Both the position numbers and the translations under genes were made by a program. 64,000 nucleotides of DNA from Thalassobacillus cyri (GTDB lineage: Bacteria > Bacillota > Bacilli > Bacillales > Halobacillaceae), in the NCBI RefSeq assembly GCF_900107755.1, contig NZ_FNQR01000005.1:62001-126000 (forward strand). Reading direction: 5' to 3'. Position 1 is the stretch's first letter. Every line of letters starts with the position of its first letter. Of this stretch, positions 1-7,408 are shown piece by piece. The notes under the pieces were generated by a model, which saw only the letters and a program-made list of their open reading frames with translations, was not told the DNA's origin and did not search any database.

Positions 1-1
1 A

Positions 2-472
2 TTATTGGATTATACTCAGGAAGAATGGGATGCCATGATACGCGGTAATCTGGATGCATCTTTTCATTTATTCAAGCTGGTAGCTCCTTATATGAGAAAG
101 CAGAAATTCGGTCGTATTATCAATTACGGCTTCCAGGGGGCCGGGGCAGCTTCCGGATGGATCTACCGATCTGCTTTTGCAGCAGCCAAAGTTGGGCTGG
201 TTTCGCTAACGAAAACAATTGCTTTTGAGGAAGCTGAGAATGGAATAACCTCAAACATGGTTTGCCCTGGAAATATTATGGGGGAGATGAAGGAAGCGAC
301 CATTGCGGAAAGTAAAAAAATCCGGGATGAACATACACCCATCGGAAGATCAGGTACCGGAGAAGATATCGCACGCACGATCGAATTCTTATGTGAAGAA
401 GACAGCGATATGATCACTGGAGCAGTTTACGAAGTCACAGGCGGCCTGGATGTCATTCATCGTCACCGGTGA
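2..472 (+). CDS. SDR family oxidoreductase, C-terminal part (5' end outside the window)
   Basis: This is the C-terminal part (about 156 residues) of a short-chain dehydrogenase/reductase, an NAD(P)-dependent oxidoreductase whose substrate cannot be read from the sequence. The family's catalytic Tyr/Lys motif appears as YRSAFAAAK, followed by the usual LTKTIAFE helix and a PGNIMGEM loop. The nucleotide-binding Gly motif must lie upstream, since the reading frame is open to the window edge. The gene ends ahead of ald and has no clear rho-independent terminator. A TTG at position 5 should not be taken as the start. Confidence 0.88.
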   Translation, partial: LLDYTQEEWDAMIRGNLDASFHLFKLVAPYMRKQKFGRIINYGFQGAGAASGWIYRSAFAAAKVGLVSLTKTIAFEEAENGITSNMVCPGNIMGEMKEATIAESKKIRDEHTPIGRSGTGEDIARTIEFLCEEDSDMITGAVYEVTGGLDVIHRHR

Positions 473-523
473 TTCGTATATTCTTTGTCGAAATTAAATG
501 TGAAAAAACGAGTTTTTTGTTAC

Positions 524-541
524 AATGTAAAGGCTTACATT
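524..541. repeat. Short perfect inverted repeat between SDR gene and ald
   Basis: Seven-base arms (AATGTAA / TTACATT) flank a 4-base loop. No T-run follows, so it is a weak terminator candidate. It lies 33 bases upstream of the putative ald -10 box, so an operator role is equally possible. Confidence 0.35.
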
Positions 542-570
542 TGCGTTATCTATCCCCTTTTCAGAAATAA

Positions 571-579
571 TGGTATAGT
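571..579 (+). promoter_or_regulatory. Possible extended -10 promoter for ald
   Basis: TGGTATAGT matches an extended -10 (TGn + TATAGT, 5/6 to TATAAT). No good -35 hexamer stands 16-18 bases upstream. It lies about 55 bases before the chosen ald start. Confidence 0.4.
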
Positions 580-635
580 GGTTGTGAGAAGGGGAGGACA
601 AGCGTCCTAGAACAATGGATTGGGAGGTTATGAAT

Positions 636-1757
636 ATGAAAATCGGAGTACCTAGAGAAATAAAAAATAATGAAAACCGTGTGGCCATGACTCCGGCTGG
701 TGTTATTTCTTTGACCAATGCAGGTCATGATGTGTATGTGGAAACCAATGCGGGAGTAGGTTCGAATTTTACGGATACCCAATACATAGAAGCAGGGGCT
801 ACTATCGTAGACACAGCTCAAGAGGCGTGGAGCCAGGAAATGGTCATGAAAGTAAAAGAACCACTTCCTGACGAGTATGATTATTTTTATGAAGGACTTA
901 TTTTATTTACGTATCTCCATCTGGCGCCAGAGCCAGAACTTACAAAAGCATTGATTGACCGTAAAGTAGTCAGCATTGCTTACGAAACAGTCCAATTGGA
1001 TAATGGATCGCTTCCTTTATTGACACCGATGAGTGAGGTTGCAGGCCGGATGGCTACACAAATAGGGGCGCAATTTTTAGAGAAGCTTCATGGAGGGAAA
1101 GGTATCCTGCTGGGAGGAATTCCTGGGGTTCGACGCGGGAGAGTCACTGTTATCGGCGGAGGAGTTGTCGGGACAAATGCAGCGAAAATAGCGATGGGTC
1201 TCGGTGCGGATGTCACGATCATCGACTTGAACCCGGAACGTTTGCGTCAATTGGATGATATCTTCGGTTCAGAAATTAATACCCTCATGTCGAACCCATT
1301 GAATATTCAGGAATCTCTGGCAGAATCAGACTTAGTGATTGGAGCTGTCTTAATTCCTGGAGCTAAAGCCCCGAAGCTTGTCACCGATGAGATGGTACAG
1401 TCCATGATGAAAGGTTCAGTCATTGTGGATGTGGCAATCGACCAGGGAGGAATTTTTGAAACCACCGACCGGATTACTACCCATGACAATCCTACGTATG
1501 AAAAGCATGGTGTGGTGCACTATGCCGTTGCAAACATGCCGGGTGCTGTACCACGGACCTCGACCATTGGCCTGACGAATGTGACGATTCCATACGCGCT
1601 GCAACTGGCTAACAAAGGCTACCGCCAGGCATGCCAGGATAATATAGCGTTACGTAAAGGAATCAACACATTGAATGGTTTTGTAACTTACCGTGCTGTC
1701 GCAGAAGCACACCAGCTTGAATACTCAGATGTTGAAACCTTACTAGAATATGAGTGA
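636..1757 (+). CDS. ald: Alanine dehydrogenase
   Basis: Ald catalyses the reversible NAD-dependent oxidative deamination of L-alanine to pyruvate and ammonia. In bacilli it feeds alanine into central metabolism and is needed for normal sporulation. The 373-residue product has the family length. It begins [16 protein letters not shown], carries the substrate-binding region with [12 protein letters not shown], and has a Rossmann [11 protein letters not shown] motif near residue 175. An ATG sits two codons upstream, but the Shine-Dalgarno GGGAGGT is only 1 base from it and 7 bases from the ATG chosen here. It is transcribed alone and closed by a strong terminator. Confidence 0.96.
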   Translation: MKIGVPREIKNNENRVAMTPAGVISLTNAGHDVYVETNAGVGSNFTDTQYIEAGATIVDTAQEAWSQEMVMKVKEPLPDEYDYFYEGLILFTYLHLAPEPELTKALIDRKVVSIAYETVQLDNGSLPLLTPMSEVAGRMATQIGAQFLEKLHGGKGILLGGIPGVRRGRVTVIGGGVVGTNAAKIAMGLGADVTIIDLNPERLRQLDDIFGSEINTLMSNPLNIQESLAESDLVIGAVLIPGAKAPKLVTDEMVQSMMKGSVIVDVAIDQGGIFETTDRITTHDNPTYEKHGVVHYAVANMPGAVPRTSTIGLTNVTIPYALQLANKGYRQACQDNIALRKGINTLNGFVTYRAVAEAHQLEYSDVETLLEYE

Positions 1758-1762
1758 TAATG

Positions 1763-1801
1763 AAACAGCGAGGGCAGCTAGAGTTTTCCTCGCTGTTTTT
1801 G
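1763..1801 (+). terminator. Rho-independent terminator of ald
   Basis: A GC-rich stem (AACAGCGAGG pairing with CCTCGCTGTT) is followed by a T-run. It begins 6 bases past the ald stop. Confidence 0.85.
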
Positions 1802-1829
1802 ATAGCATCGGAAAAATTATAATGAAAAA

Positions 1830-1855
1830 TGAAACTTTCTTTTCGTTATATCGTA
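1830..1855 (+). promoter_or_regulatory. Sigma-W-type promoter of the PspA operon
   Basis: TGAAAC, then exactly 16 bases, then CGTA is a perfect match to the B. subtilis sigma-W consensus (TGAAAC-N16-CGTA). It lies between the ald terminator and the first gene of the pspA cluster. In B. subtilis the pspA operon (ydjFGHI) is a sigma-W regulon member, so the position and motif agree. This points to induction by cell-envelope stress. Confidence 0.85.
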
Positions 1856-1899
1856 TAAGAAAGTAACGCAGCGTTATCAGGAAGGAGAGGTGACCGGTC

Positions 1900-2412
1900 C
1901 TGGGACTGTTTTCACGTTTATTTTCAAATAAAAAAGCAAAGGCACCAGCAGTGAAGGAACGTACCCCGTTGAACATTCAAGTAGGGGACATTGTAAACTA
2001 TGACCTGGTGGATTATGAAGTGGTTGGAAAAATTACTTACAGGGAACATGCCTATGAATGGTTCGGCTATCAATTGCTTGAAGGCCACTCGACGATTTGG
2101 CTCTCAGCGGAGATGGACGATGAGTTAGAGTTAGGAATATACCGTACCATCAAGCTTCCAGTGTCTAAGCCTTTTCCCGATACTTTGGAATATGAAGGAA
2201 AAACCTATCATAAAGATGGCGAAGGGGATGCAAGAGTAGTCGGTGAAGGAAGAAGCGCGAATGTCAATGGCCAGAGTATTTCCTATGCGGATTATATCGC
2301 TGACGATGAAACTGATTATCTCAGTGTAGAAGCTTGGGGAAGTGATACGGAAGTTAGTCATGGTTACGATATTGAACCTTATGATATTAAGATCATAGCA
2401 GGTTCTCATTAA
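1900..2412 (+). CDS. DUF4178 domain protein, likely CTG start
   Basis: This 170-residue cytoplasmic protein is a DUF4178 family member, a family often encoded next to pspA. Its biochemical role is unknown. It is acidic and mostly beta-rich in appearance, with the family-typical GDIV.YD...YEVVGKITY and YEWFGYQLLEG stretches. The frame is open upstream of a GTG at 1951. A CTG at 1900 gives MGLFSRLFSNKKAKAP, the short amphipathic/basic leader I expect for these proteins. A GAGAGGTGA Shine-Dalgarno sits 9 bases before the CTG, while the GTG has none. The gene is first in the sigma-W operon and is followed after 20 bases by pspA. Confidence 0.8.
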   Translation: MGLFSRLFSNKKAKAPAVKERTPLNIQVGDIVNYDLVDYEVVGKITYREHAYEWFGYQLLEGHSTIWLSAEMDDELELGIYRTIKLPVSKPFPDTLEYEGKTYHKDGEGDARVVGEGRSANVNGQSISYADYIADDETDYLSVEAWGSDTEVSHGYDIEPYDIKIIAGSH

Positions 2413-2432
2413 TTTAAAGGAGGAAATTAGAT

Positions 2433-3101
2433 ATGTTCCAATTTTTTAAACGCGTCAAAACGGTAGTGAATTCGGAATTGAATTCCATGTTGGATAAAGC
2501 AGAAGACCCGGTGAAAATGCTGGATCAATTCATGCGTGATATGGAGAATGATATTCGCGAGGCGGAAAGTGCTGTCGCCAAGCAGATTGCCAATGAAAAA
2601 ATGCTGAAGCGTAAGTTCGATGATGCCCAGGCACTTGTCGACAAGCGAATGAAGCAGGCAGAGCAAGCGATAGAGACAGGCAACGAAGATCTTGCCCGTC
2701 GTGCGCTTGAGGATAAAAATAGCCAGCAGGAGCAAGCGGAGCAATTGCAGGCATCGTGGGAAAAAGCAAAATCAGATGCAGACAGTCTACGTGAAAAGTT
2801 AGATGAAATGAAAAAGGAATACCAGCAAATGAAGTTGAAGAAAGATTCCCTGAAGGCACGTGCAGAGTCGGCAAAAACAAGAACAAAAATGAATCGAACA
2901 ATGTCCGGTATTGGAGGCGATGAGTCACGTAAAGGTTTCGAGCGTATGGAAGAAAAAGTTCTTCAACATGAAGCTGAAGCTGAAACAAGCGAAGACATGT
3001 CGCAGGCCAGCCGATCTCTTGACGATGAATTCGAAGCTCTGGAAAAGAACGGAGTGGACGACGAATTGGCGGCATTGAAGAAAAAAATGGGTAAAGAATA
3101 A
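2433..3101 (+). CDS. pspA: PspA/IM30 family membrane-stress protein
   Basis: The product is a 222-residue ESCRT-III-like coiled-coil protein of the PspA/Vipp1/LiaH family, which binds the inner leaflet of stressed membranes and oligomerises to preserve integrity. It starts MFQFFKRVKTVV, an amphipathic N-terminal helix, followed by EDPVKMLDQFMRDME and a nearly unbroken heptad-rich helix rich in Glu, Lys and Gln to the C-terminus. The Shine-Dalgarno AAAGGAGG is well spaced. It lies second in the operon behind the sigma-W promoter, and an intercistronic hairpin follows it. This suggests PspA is made in excess over the downstream membrane proteins. Confidence 0.95.
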   Translation: MFQFFKRVKTVVNSELNSMLDKAEDPVKMLDQFMRDMENDIREAESAVAKQIANEKMLKRKFDDAQALVDKRMKQAEQAIETGNEDLARRALEDKNSQQEQAEQLQASWEKAKSDADSLREKLDEMKKEYQQMKLKKDSLKARAESAKTRTKMNRTMSGIGGDESRKGFERMEEKVLQHEAEAETSEDMSQASRSLDDEFEALEKNGVDDELAALKKKMGKE

Positions 3102-3148
3102 CTTGTCAGCTGATCATAGTTAAAAGAGATATTTGAGCTATGGAGGGA

Positions 3149-3171
3149 GGGTCTGACTAAATGTCAGGCCC
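3149..3171 (+). terminator. Intercistronic hairpin after pspA (partial terminator or mRNA processing site)
   Basis: A 9-bp stem (GGGTCTGAC with GTCAGGCCC, one G-T pair) encloses a 5-base loop and has no T-run. It sits in the 115-base gap between pspA and the next gene. Such a hairpin can stabilise upstream mRNA or cause partial termination. Confidence 0.45.
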
Positions 3172-3216
3172 TTATCCATGAGTTCATGAAACTTTCTCCA
3201 GGAAGGAGGAACCCAT

Positions 3217-3897
3217 ATGAAGGATTATCTTGTTTTATTTGGCTTTGGAATCATCATTATCGTCCTGTTCATGAATGTTTTTGGCGGCAATGATGACAGA
3301 TCAAGAGGGATTTCAAGCTCGTCTTCAGATCCAGCTATTACATATGACGAATTACCAGAAGAGCCATCAAAAGAAAGTATCATCTCCTCTTTGCAGCAAT
3401 CTGAGCCCTCTGATGCAGAAGAACTTGTAAGCAATCATTTTCCTTTAATAGATACGGTTCGTACAGACGAAGGTATTTCCAGAGTTTATGTCACGAGGGA
3501 ATTCAGGATACCAGAACTGGCAGATCTGTTAGCTGAAACACTAAAGCCGGATGAGAAAAGTGACTACAACAATAATAAACAAGTACTTGTTTATCCCGAT
3601 CATTTTGTAATTATGAAGGAAAGCGAAGAAGAACCAGGCGTAGTCTTCATTGAGCTGTCGAATGATCAATTTGTCCGCAATCACTATACACCTGGATTCT
3701 TTAATGGCCTATTAACTTATGCTGTATTGAACAGAATGCTTAATTCAAGTAATTGGGCTAAAAATCAGGCTGGGCGTTGCCGGGCGTCGAATGATTGCTA
3801 TGGCGGTTACACTATGTACGGGGGTTATCGTTCGGGAGATACAGGTACATTCCGGGGCTCTACAGGGCGTGGCGGAGGACCCGGTGCAGGAAAATAA
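3217..3897 (+). CDS. DUF4247 domain protein, membrane-anchored
   Basis: This 226-residue protein has one hydrophobic N-terminal segment (about residues 4-20) that acts as a signal anchor or uncleaved signal. A Ser-rich linker and an extracytoplasmic DUF4247 domain follow, and the tail is rich in Gly, Tyr and Arg. Two Cys residues (RCRASNDC) near the tail could form a disulfide outside the cell. The function is unknown. The family recurs with PspA, DUF4178 and DUF350 proteins, which points to a membrane-stress role. It is co-oriented with, and 20 bases ahead of, the DUF350 gene, with a strong GGAAGGAGG ribosome site. Confidence 0.82.
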   Translation: MKDYLVLFGFGIIIIVLFMNVFGGNDDRSRGISSSSSDPAITYDELPEEPSKESIISSLQQSEPSDAEELVSNHFPLIDTVRTDEGISRVYVTREFRIPELADLLAETLKPDEKSDYNNNKQVLVYPDHFVIMKESEEEPGVVFIELSNDQFVRNHYTPGFFNGLLTYAVLNRMLNSSNWAKNQAGRCRASNDCYGGYTMYGGYRSGDTGTFRGSTGRGGGPGAGK

Positions 3898-3917
3898 TCT
3901 ATTAGGAGGTTGATAGT

Positions 3918-4313
3918 ATGGGACCATTCATTGCTACTTTTGCTTATTTTGTTATTGCTGTCATTGTCGTATTGATCGGCCTGGGAGTATTTGAAGTGAT
4001 AACTACGAAATATAAGGATTGGGAAGAAGTTAGACAGGGCAATACTGCGGTTGCTTTATCTATTGCTGGAAAAATAATCGGGATTTGTATCATTCTCTCA
4101 TTTGCTATCTATCATAGTTTGACATTGTGGGACACTTTGATTTGGGGAGCCTATGGGGTAGTCCTCCAAATGCTTGCCTACTTCCTATTTGAAATGTTCA
4201 CAAGGAAATTTTCAGTTGAAACAATGCTGAAAGATAACAATATTGCTGTCGGAATCATCTCAATTGGAGTTTCCATTGGTTTAGCTTTCGTAATTGGCGC
4301 TTCCATTACATAA
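3918..4313 (+). CDS. DUF350 (YjfL-type) integral membrane protein
   Basis: The 131-residue product has four hydrophobic segments (roughly residues 7-28, 47-66, 72-92 and 107-130), which is the DUF350 layout of paired two-helix repeats. A polar loop with the KDWEEVRQGN motif lies between helices 1 and 2. The molecular function is not established. Homologues sit beside PspA-family and aminopropyltransferase genes. It is the last gene before a strong terminator, so it closes the sigma-W transcription unit. Confidence 0.87.
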   Translation: MGPFIATFAYFVIAVIVVLIGLGVFEVITTKYKDWEEVRQGNTAVALSIAGKIIGICIILSFAIYHSLTLWDTLIWGAYGVVLQMLAYFLFEMFTRKFSVETMLKDNNIAVGIISIGVSIGLAFVIGASIT

Positions 4314-4326
4314 GTTAAACCCTAGA

Positions 4327-4364
4327 AAGGGGTGTCTCTGCCCTGCGGAGACACCCCTTTTTTC
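4327..4364 (+). terminator. Strong terminator after the DUF350 gene
   Basis: A 12-bp stem (AAGGGGTGTCTC with GAGACACCCCTT) is followed by a T-rich run. The aminopropyltransferase gene starts only 30 bases later and I see no separate promoter, so its expression may depend on read-through. Confidence 0.85.
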
Positions 4365-4393
4365 TTCATATTTGTTTATCGGAGTGATCAACT

Positions 4394-5944
4394 ATGCAAC
4401 AAGAAGCTATCAAACAGAGCCATTTCATTTATTGGGCTTCAGGTATCGTCTCTATTTGTGGAATTATTTTTGAGGTGTTATTTGGAGCTTTGGGCTCTTA
4501 CATACTGGGGGATGGCGTAAAACAATATACGTTGACAATCAGCCTGTTCTTGACAGGGATGGGGATTGGTGCGTCTATCAGTGAAAGAGTGATGAAGCGG
4601 TTGATCTTAGCTTTTATCTGGATTGAGTTCATGGTAGCTTTAATCGGTGGTTTTTCAAGCTTCATGATGTTTGGCATGACAGCATTCGCACCAGATGGCA
4701 CAGATGCATTGTTTCTGTATTCGGTGACATTGCTAATCGGGGCGTTGACTGGGCTGGAACTTCCTATTCTTATCCGGAAAGCGAACGAAATCGGAGTAGG
4801 ATTAAATCGCAGTACGGCTCGTGTATTGTTTTCTGACTATGCTGGAGGGCTTATTGGCGGGCTTTTGTTCGTTTTCTTGCTCCGCCCGCAGCTCGGCATG
4901 GTGAAAAGTGCATTCTTCGTTGGATTAATCAATTTGTCAGTAGCATTGGTTGTTCTTTATTTATTCCGTAAAGAAATTGCTAAGTTAAAGATACATATTC
5001 TGGCTGGAACTGTCATCGGTCTGCTTTTGCTGACAGGACTGTTCTTTGGGGAAGAAATGGCGTTTTCCTTTGAACAGAAGTTATATAAAGATCCAATTAT
5101 CTTTAACGAAAATAGTGCCTATCAGAAAATAGTACTCACCAAAGAACAAGGAGACACTCGTTTGTACCTCGATGGTTCTCTGCAGTTCAGTTCTTCTGAT
5201 GAGTACCGTTATCATGAGACACTCGTCCACCCTCCGATGTCAGAGGCCGAGGAGGCGAAAAATGTTTTGGTCCTCGGCGGAGGAGATGGCCTTGCAGTCC
5301 GGGAATTATTGAAATACAAACAGTTAGAAGATATCACTTTGGTTGATTTGGATCCTGCTGTTACTGATTTGGCCAACACCAATTATCATTTACTACAGCT
5401 AAATGAAGGGGCGTTGAAAGATGAAAAAGTAACGGTATACAACAAGGATGCCTTCGAGTTTCTGGAGAAGGGGAATAGATTTTACGATGTTATCATTATC
5501 GATCTTCCTGACCCGAACAATGAGAGCCTGAATAAATTGTATACGCGTGAATTTTATTCACTTATTAGGAACCATCTTCGCCCAGGAGGAGCAGCAATGA
5601 TTCAGGCGACAAGCCCCGTCTTTGCTACGGAAGTCTATTGGACGATTGATGAAACCATCCGCTCCACTGGATTAGAGACGGAAAACTTCCACCTCGATAT
5701 TCCGAGCTTCGGTAACTGGGGGTTTATCATGGCGTCACGGGAAAGAATTGAACTGAAAAATCTCGATATCTCTGTTGAAACAACTTACCTCACCGGGGAT
5801 CTTCTCCGTGCTTTCACGGTGTTTGGAAAAGATGAAGACAGGGAAATAATCAACCGGAAAGGGAATAGGGTTTCCTTGGAACCCAATACATTGATCAATC
5901 CTCATTTAATTGAAAAATATGAGCAAGCTTGGGATAATTATTAA
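4394..5944 (+). CDS. Membrane-anchored spermidine synthase-like aminopropyltransferase
   Basis: This 516-residue protein fuses about seven transmembrane segments (residues about 15-225) to a cytosolic polyamine aminopropyltransferase fold. The C-terminal half keeps the S-adenosyl nucleotide loop LGGGDGLAVRELL, the acidic VDLDP strand, the substrate-side LDGSLQFSSSDEYRYHE segment and the catalytic-loop Asp in IIIDLPDPNNE. The predicted reaction is transfer of an aminopropyl group from decarboxylated SAM, whose producer SpeD is encoded elsewhere in the window. The acceptor amine is unknown, and the membrane domain sets it apart from soluble SpeE. Comparable genes accompany PspA/DUF350 clusters. 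Confidence 0.86.
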   Translation: MQQEAIKQSHFIYWASGIVSICGIIFEVLFGALGSYILGDGVKQYTLTISLFLTGMGIGASISERVMKRLILAFIWIEFMVALIGGFSSFMMFGMTAFAPDGTDALFLYSVTLLIGALTGLELPILIRKANEIGVGLNRSTARVLFSDYAGGLIGGLLFVFLLRPQLGMVKSAFFVGLINLSVALVVLYLFRKEIAKLKIHILAGTVIGLLLLTGLFFGEEMAFSFEQKLYKDPIIFNENSAYQKIVLTKEQGDTRLYLDGSLQFSSSDEYRYHETLVHPPMSEAEEAKNVLVLGGGDGLAVRELLKYKQLEDITLVDLDPAVTDLANTNYHLLQLNEGALKDEKVTVYNKDAFEFLEKGNRFYDVIIIDLPDPNNESLNKLYTREFYSLIRNHLRPGGAAMIQATSPVFATEVYWTIDETIRSTGLETENFHLDIPSFGNWGFIMASRERIELKNLDISVETTYLTGDLLRAFTVFGKDEDREIINRKGNRVSLEPNTLINPHLIEKYEQAWDNY

Positions 5945-5980
5945 ATGAGAAAGTAATTTTTCTGTGAAGGAGAGGATAGT

Positions 5981-6661
5981 GTGAAAGCAACTTACCATGG
6001 TCATTCTGTCGTAAAAGTGGAAGTGAATGGGAAAACAATTTTGTTCGATCCATTCATTTCCGGGAATGGAAATACGGATCTCAACGCCGATGAAGTTAAA
6101 GCAGATGTCATCCTGTTGACCCATGGTCATAATGATCATGTCGGTGATACAGTCGATATCGCCAAGCGTAATGATTCGCTAGTGGTAGCTCCGTTCGAGT
6201 TGGCGGAATACCTTGGCAATAAAGGCGTGAATGCTCATCCAATGTATATCGGCGGATCTCATGAGTTCGATTTTGGCAAAGTTAAGTTTACCCAGGCATT
6301 TCATGGTTCTTCTTACACCGAAGAGGATGGAACTACCGTCTACACTGGTATGCCTACTGGGATTTTATTGACGGTAGGTGGTAAAACCATTTTTCACGCT
6401 GGGGATACCGGCTTATTCAGTGATATGAAGATGATTGGTGAACTAAATAAAATTGATTTGGCATTCATACCGATTGGGGATAATTTCACGATGGGACCAG
6501 ATGACGCATTGGTCGCTGCAAAATGGCTGGATGCTAAACAGGTAGTACCTATCCACTATAACACCTTCGATCTGATCAATCAGGATGGGAAAGCCTTCGC
6601 TGACAAAGTGAGCCCTGGGACAGGTAAAGCGTTAGAAGTAGGTGAATCCATCGAATTATAA
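5981..6661 (+). CDS. ytkL: UPF0173 metal-dependent hydrolase YtkL
   Basis: The product is a 226-residue metallo-beta-lactamase-fold hydrolase of the UPF0173 family. The metal-binding motif [10 protein letters not shown] lies near residue 47, and further ligands fall in [10 protein letters not shown] and in PIHYNTF near the C-terminus. The substrate is unknown. The start is GTG, supported by GGAGAGGAT 5 bases upstream. An ATG in frame further in would delete the first strand. It lies 36 bases after the aminopropyltransferase gene and is closed by its own terminator. Confidence 0.92.
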   Translation: MKATYHGHSVVKVEVNGKTILFDPFISGNGNTDLNADEVKADVILLTHGHNDHVGDTVDIAKRNDSLVVAPFELAEYLGNKGVNAHPMYIGGSHEFDFGKVKFTQAFHGSSYTEEDGTTVYTGMPTGILLTVGGKTIFHAGDTGLFSDMKMIGELNKIDLAFIPIGDNFTMGPDDALVAAKWLDAKQVVPIHYNTFDLINQDGKAFADKVSPGTGKALEVGESIEL

Positions 6662-6672
6662 TAGTTTATCCT

Positions 6673-6703
6673 GACCGTCACTTCCAAAAGTGACGGTTTT
6701 TTT
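6673..6703 (+). terminator. Terminator of ytkL
   Basis: The stem GACCGTCACTT/AAGTGACGGTT with a CCAA loop is followed by seven T residues. Confidence 0.88.
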
Positions 6704-6761
6704 ATAGGAATGGCACTGTTAAATCCTATTGTTAATTTCACAATTAAAGCTCCCTTTAATT

Positions 6762-7222
6762 GAAAACTCAGTTTCAAGAGAAGCTATTCCGGTATGGTGA
6801 AGAGCGTTTAGAAGGCAGGGAAAACACTCGCTTTTCGTGGGAATGTGGTGAGCTTTCTCAGACTTCACCTTGCGATATCTCACCGCTCATGTTCATCCCA
6901 CAGGAAAGAAATGAATGCGTAATCGCCTTGGGAGACACGCCACGCATAAGCAGAACAGCAAAAGGGAAGGGCTCTTTCTTCCCGATGGACTGCTTATGCC
7001 GCGAGTGTCTAGGGGATGAAGCTGGAAAGAAATAAATGCGTAATCGCCTTGGGAGACACGCCACGCATAAACAGACCAGCAAAAGGGAAGGGTTCTTTCT
7101 TCCCGTTGATGGACTGCTTATGCCGCGAGTGTCTAGGGGATGAAGCTGGAAAGCGAACCGTTTCCCAGCCACTCTTTCCACTGTCTCGGAAACGGACCTA
7201 ATCACCTGGAAACTGAGTCTTC
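6762..7222. mobile_element. MITE-like non-coding repeat element, copy 1
   Basis: This 461-bp segment is bounded by imperfect terminal inverted repeats (GAAAACTCAGTTTC at the left, its near complement GAAACTGAGTCTTC at the right, 13 of 14 pairing). Similarity to the second element in this window extends outside both ends. Inside are a GC-rich hairpin module with TGGGA/TCCCA arms (about 6838-6902) and a tandemly duplicated 121/124-base core. No transposase gene is present, and the short frames inside are repeat-derived. It fills the ytkL-ytoI gap almost completely. The architecture suggests a non-autonomous element, but the mobilising enzyme is unknown. Confidence 0.68.
6903..7147 (+). repeat. 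Tandem duplication of a 121/124-base core repeat
   Basis: Unit 1 (6903-7023) and unit 2 (7024-7147) are nearly identical. The main difference is a 3-base insertion in unit 2 (CCCGATGG against CCCGTTGATGG). Both begin GGAAAGAAAT and end GGGGATGAAGCT. Each contains a potential hairpin with GGGAAG/CTTCCC arms and a conserved GCGTAATCGCCTTGGGAGAC block. A third copy lies inverted near 28.8 kb. Confidence 0.92.
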
Positions 7223-7328
7223 CACAATTCGGCTAATAAGTTGAATCTGATAATTAGCCAATAAAAATGCAAATTGAAATTTTTGCCAATAAAAGCAAGC
7301 AGCCCTAAGATGGATTTTCTGTAAAAAA

Positions 7329-7357
7329 TTGCAGGAAGACTGTATCATCTGTATAAT
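7329..7357 (+). promoter_or_regulatory. Sigma-A promoter of ytoI
   Basis: TTGCAG, a 17-base spacer and a perfect TATAAT lie about 50 bases before the gene. It falls just outside the repeat element. Confidence 0.78.
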
Positions 7358-7408
7358 AACAATTAGATACATAAACACTAGTACAGTTAGAAAGAATGGT
7401 GAATGACA

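Noticed and set aside
6760-7205. Several open frames of 60-115 codons on both strands, with peptides such as PRHSRHKQS
   Set aside because: They lie wholly in the MITE-like repeat, repeat within themselves with the core units, recur in the element near 28.8 kb and lack sound ribosome sites. They are by-products of the repeat.
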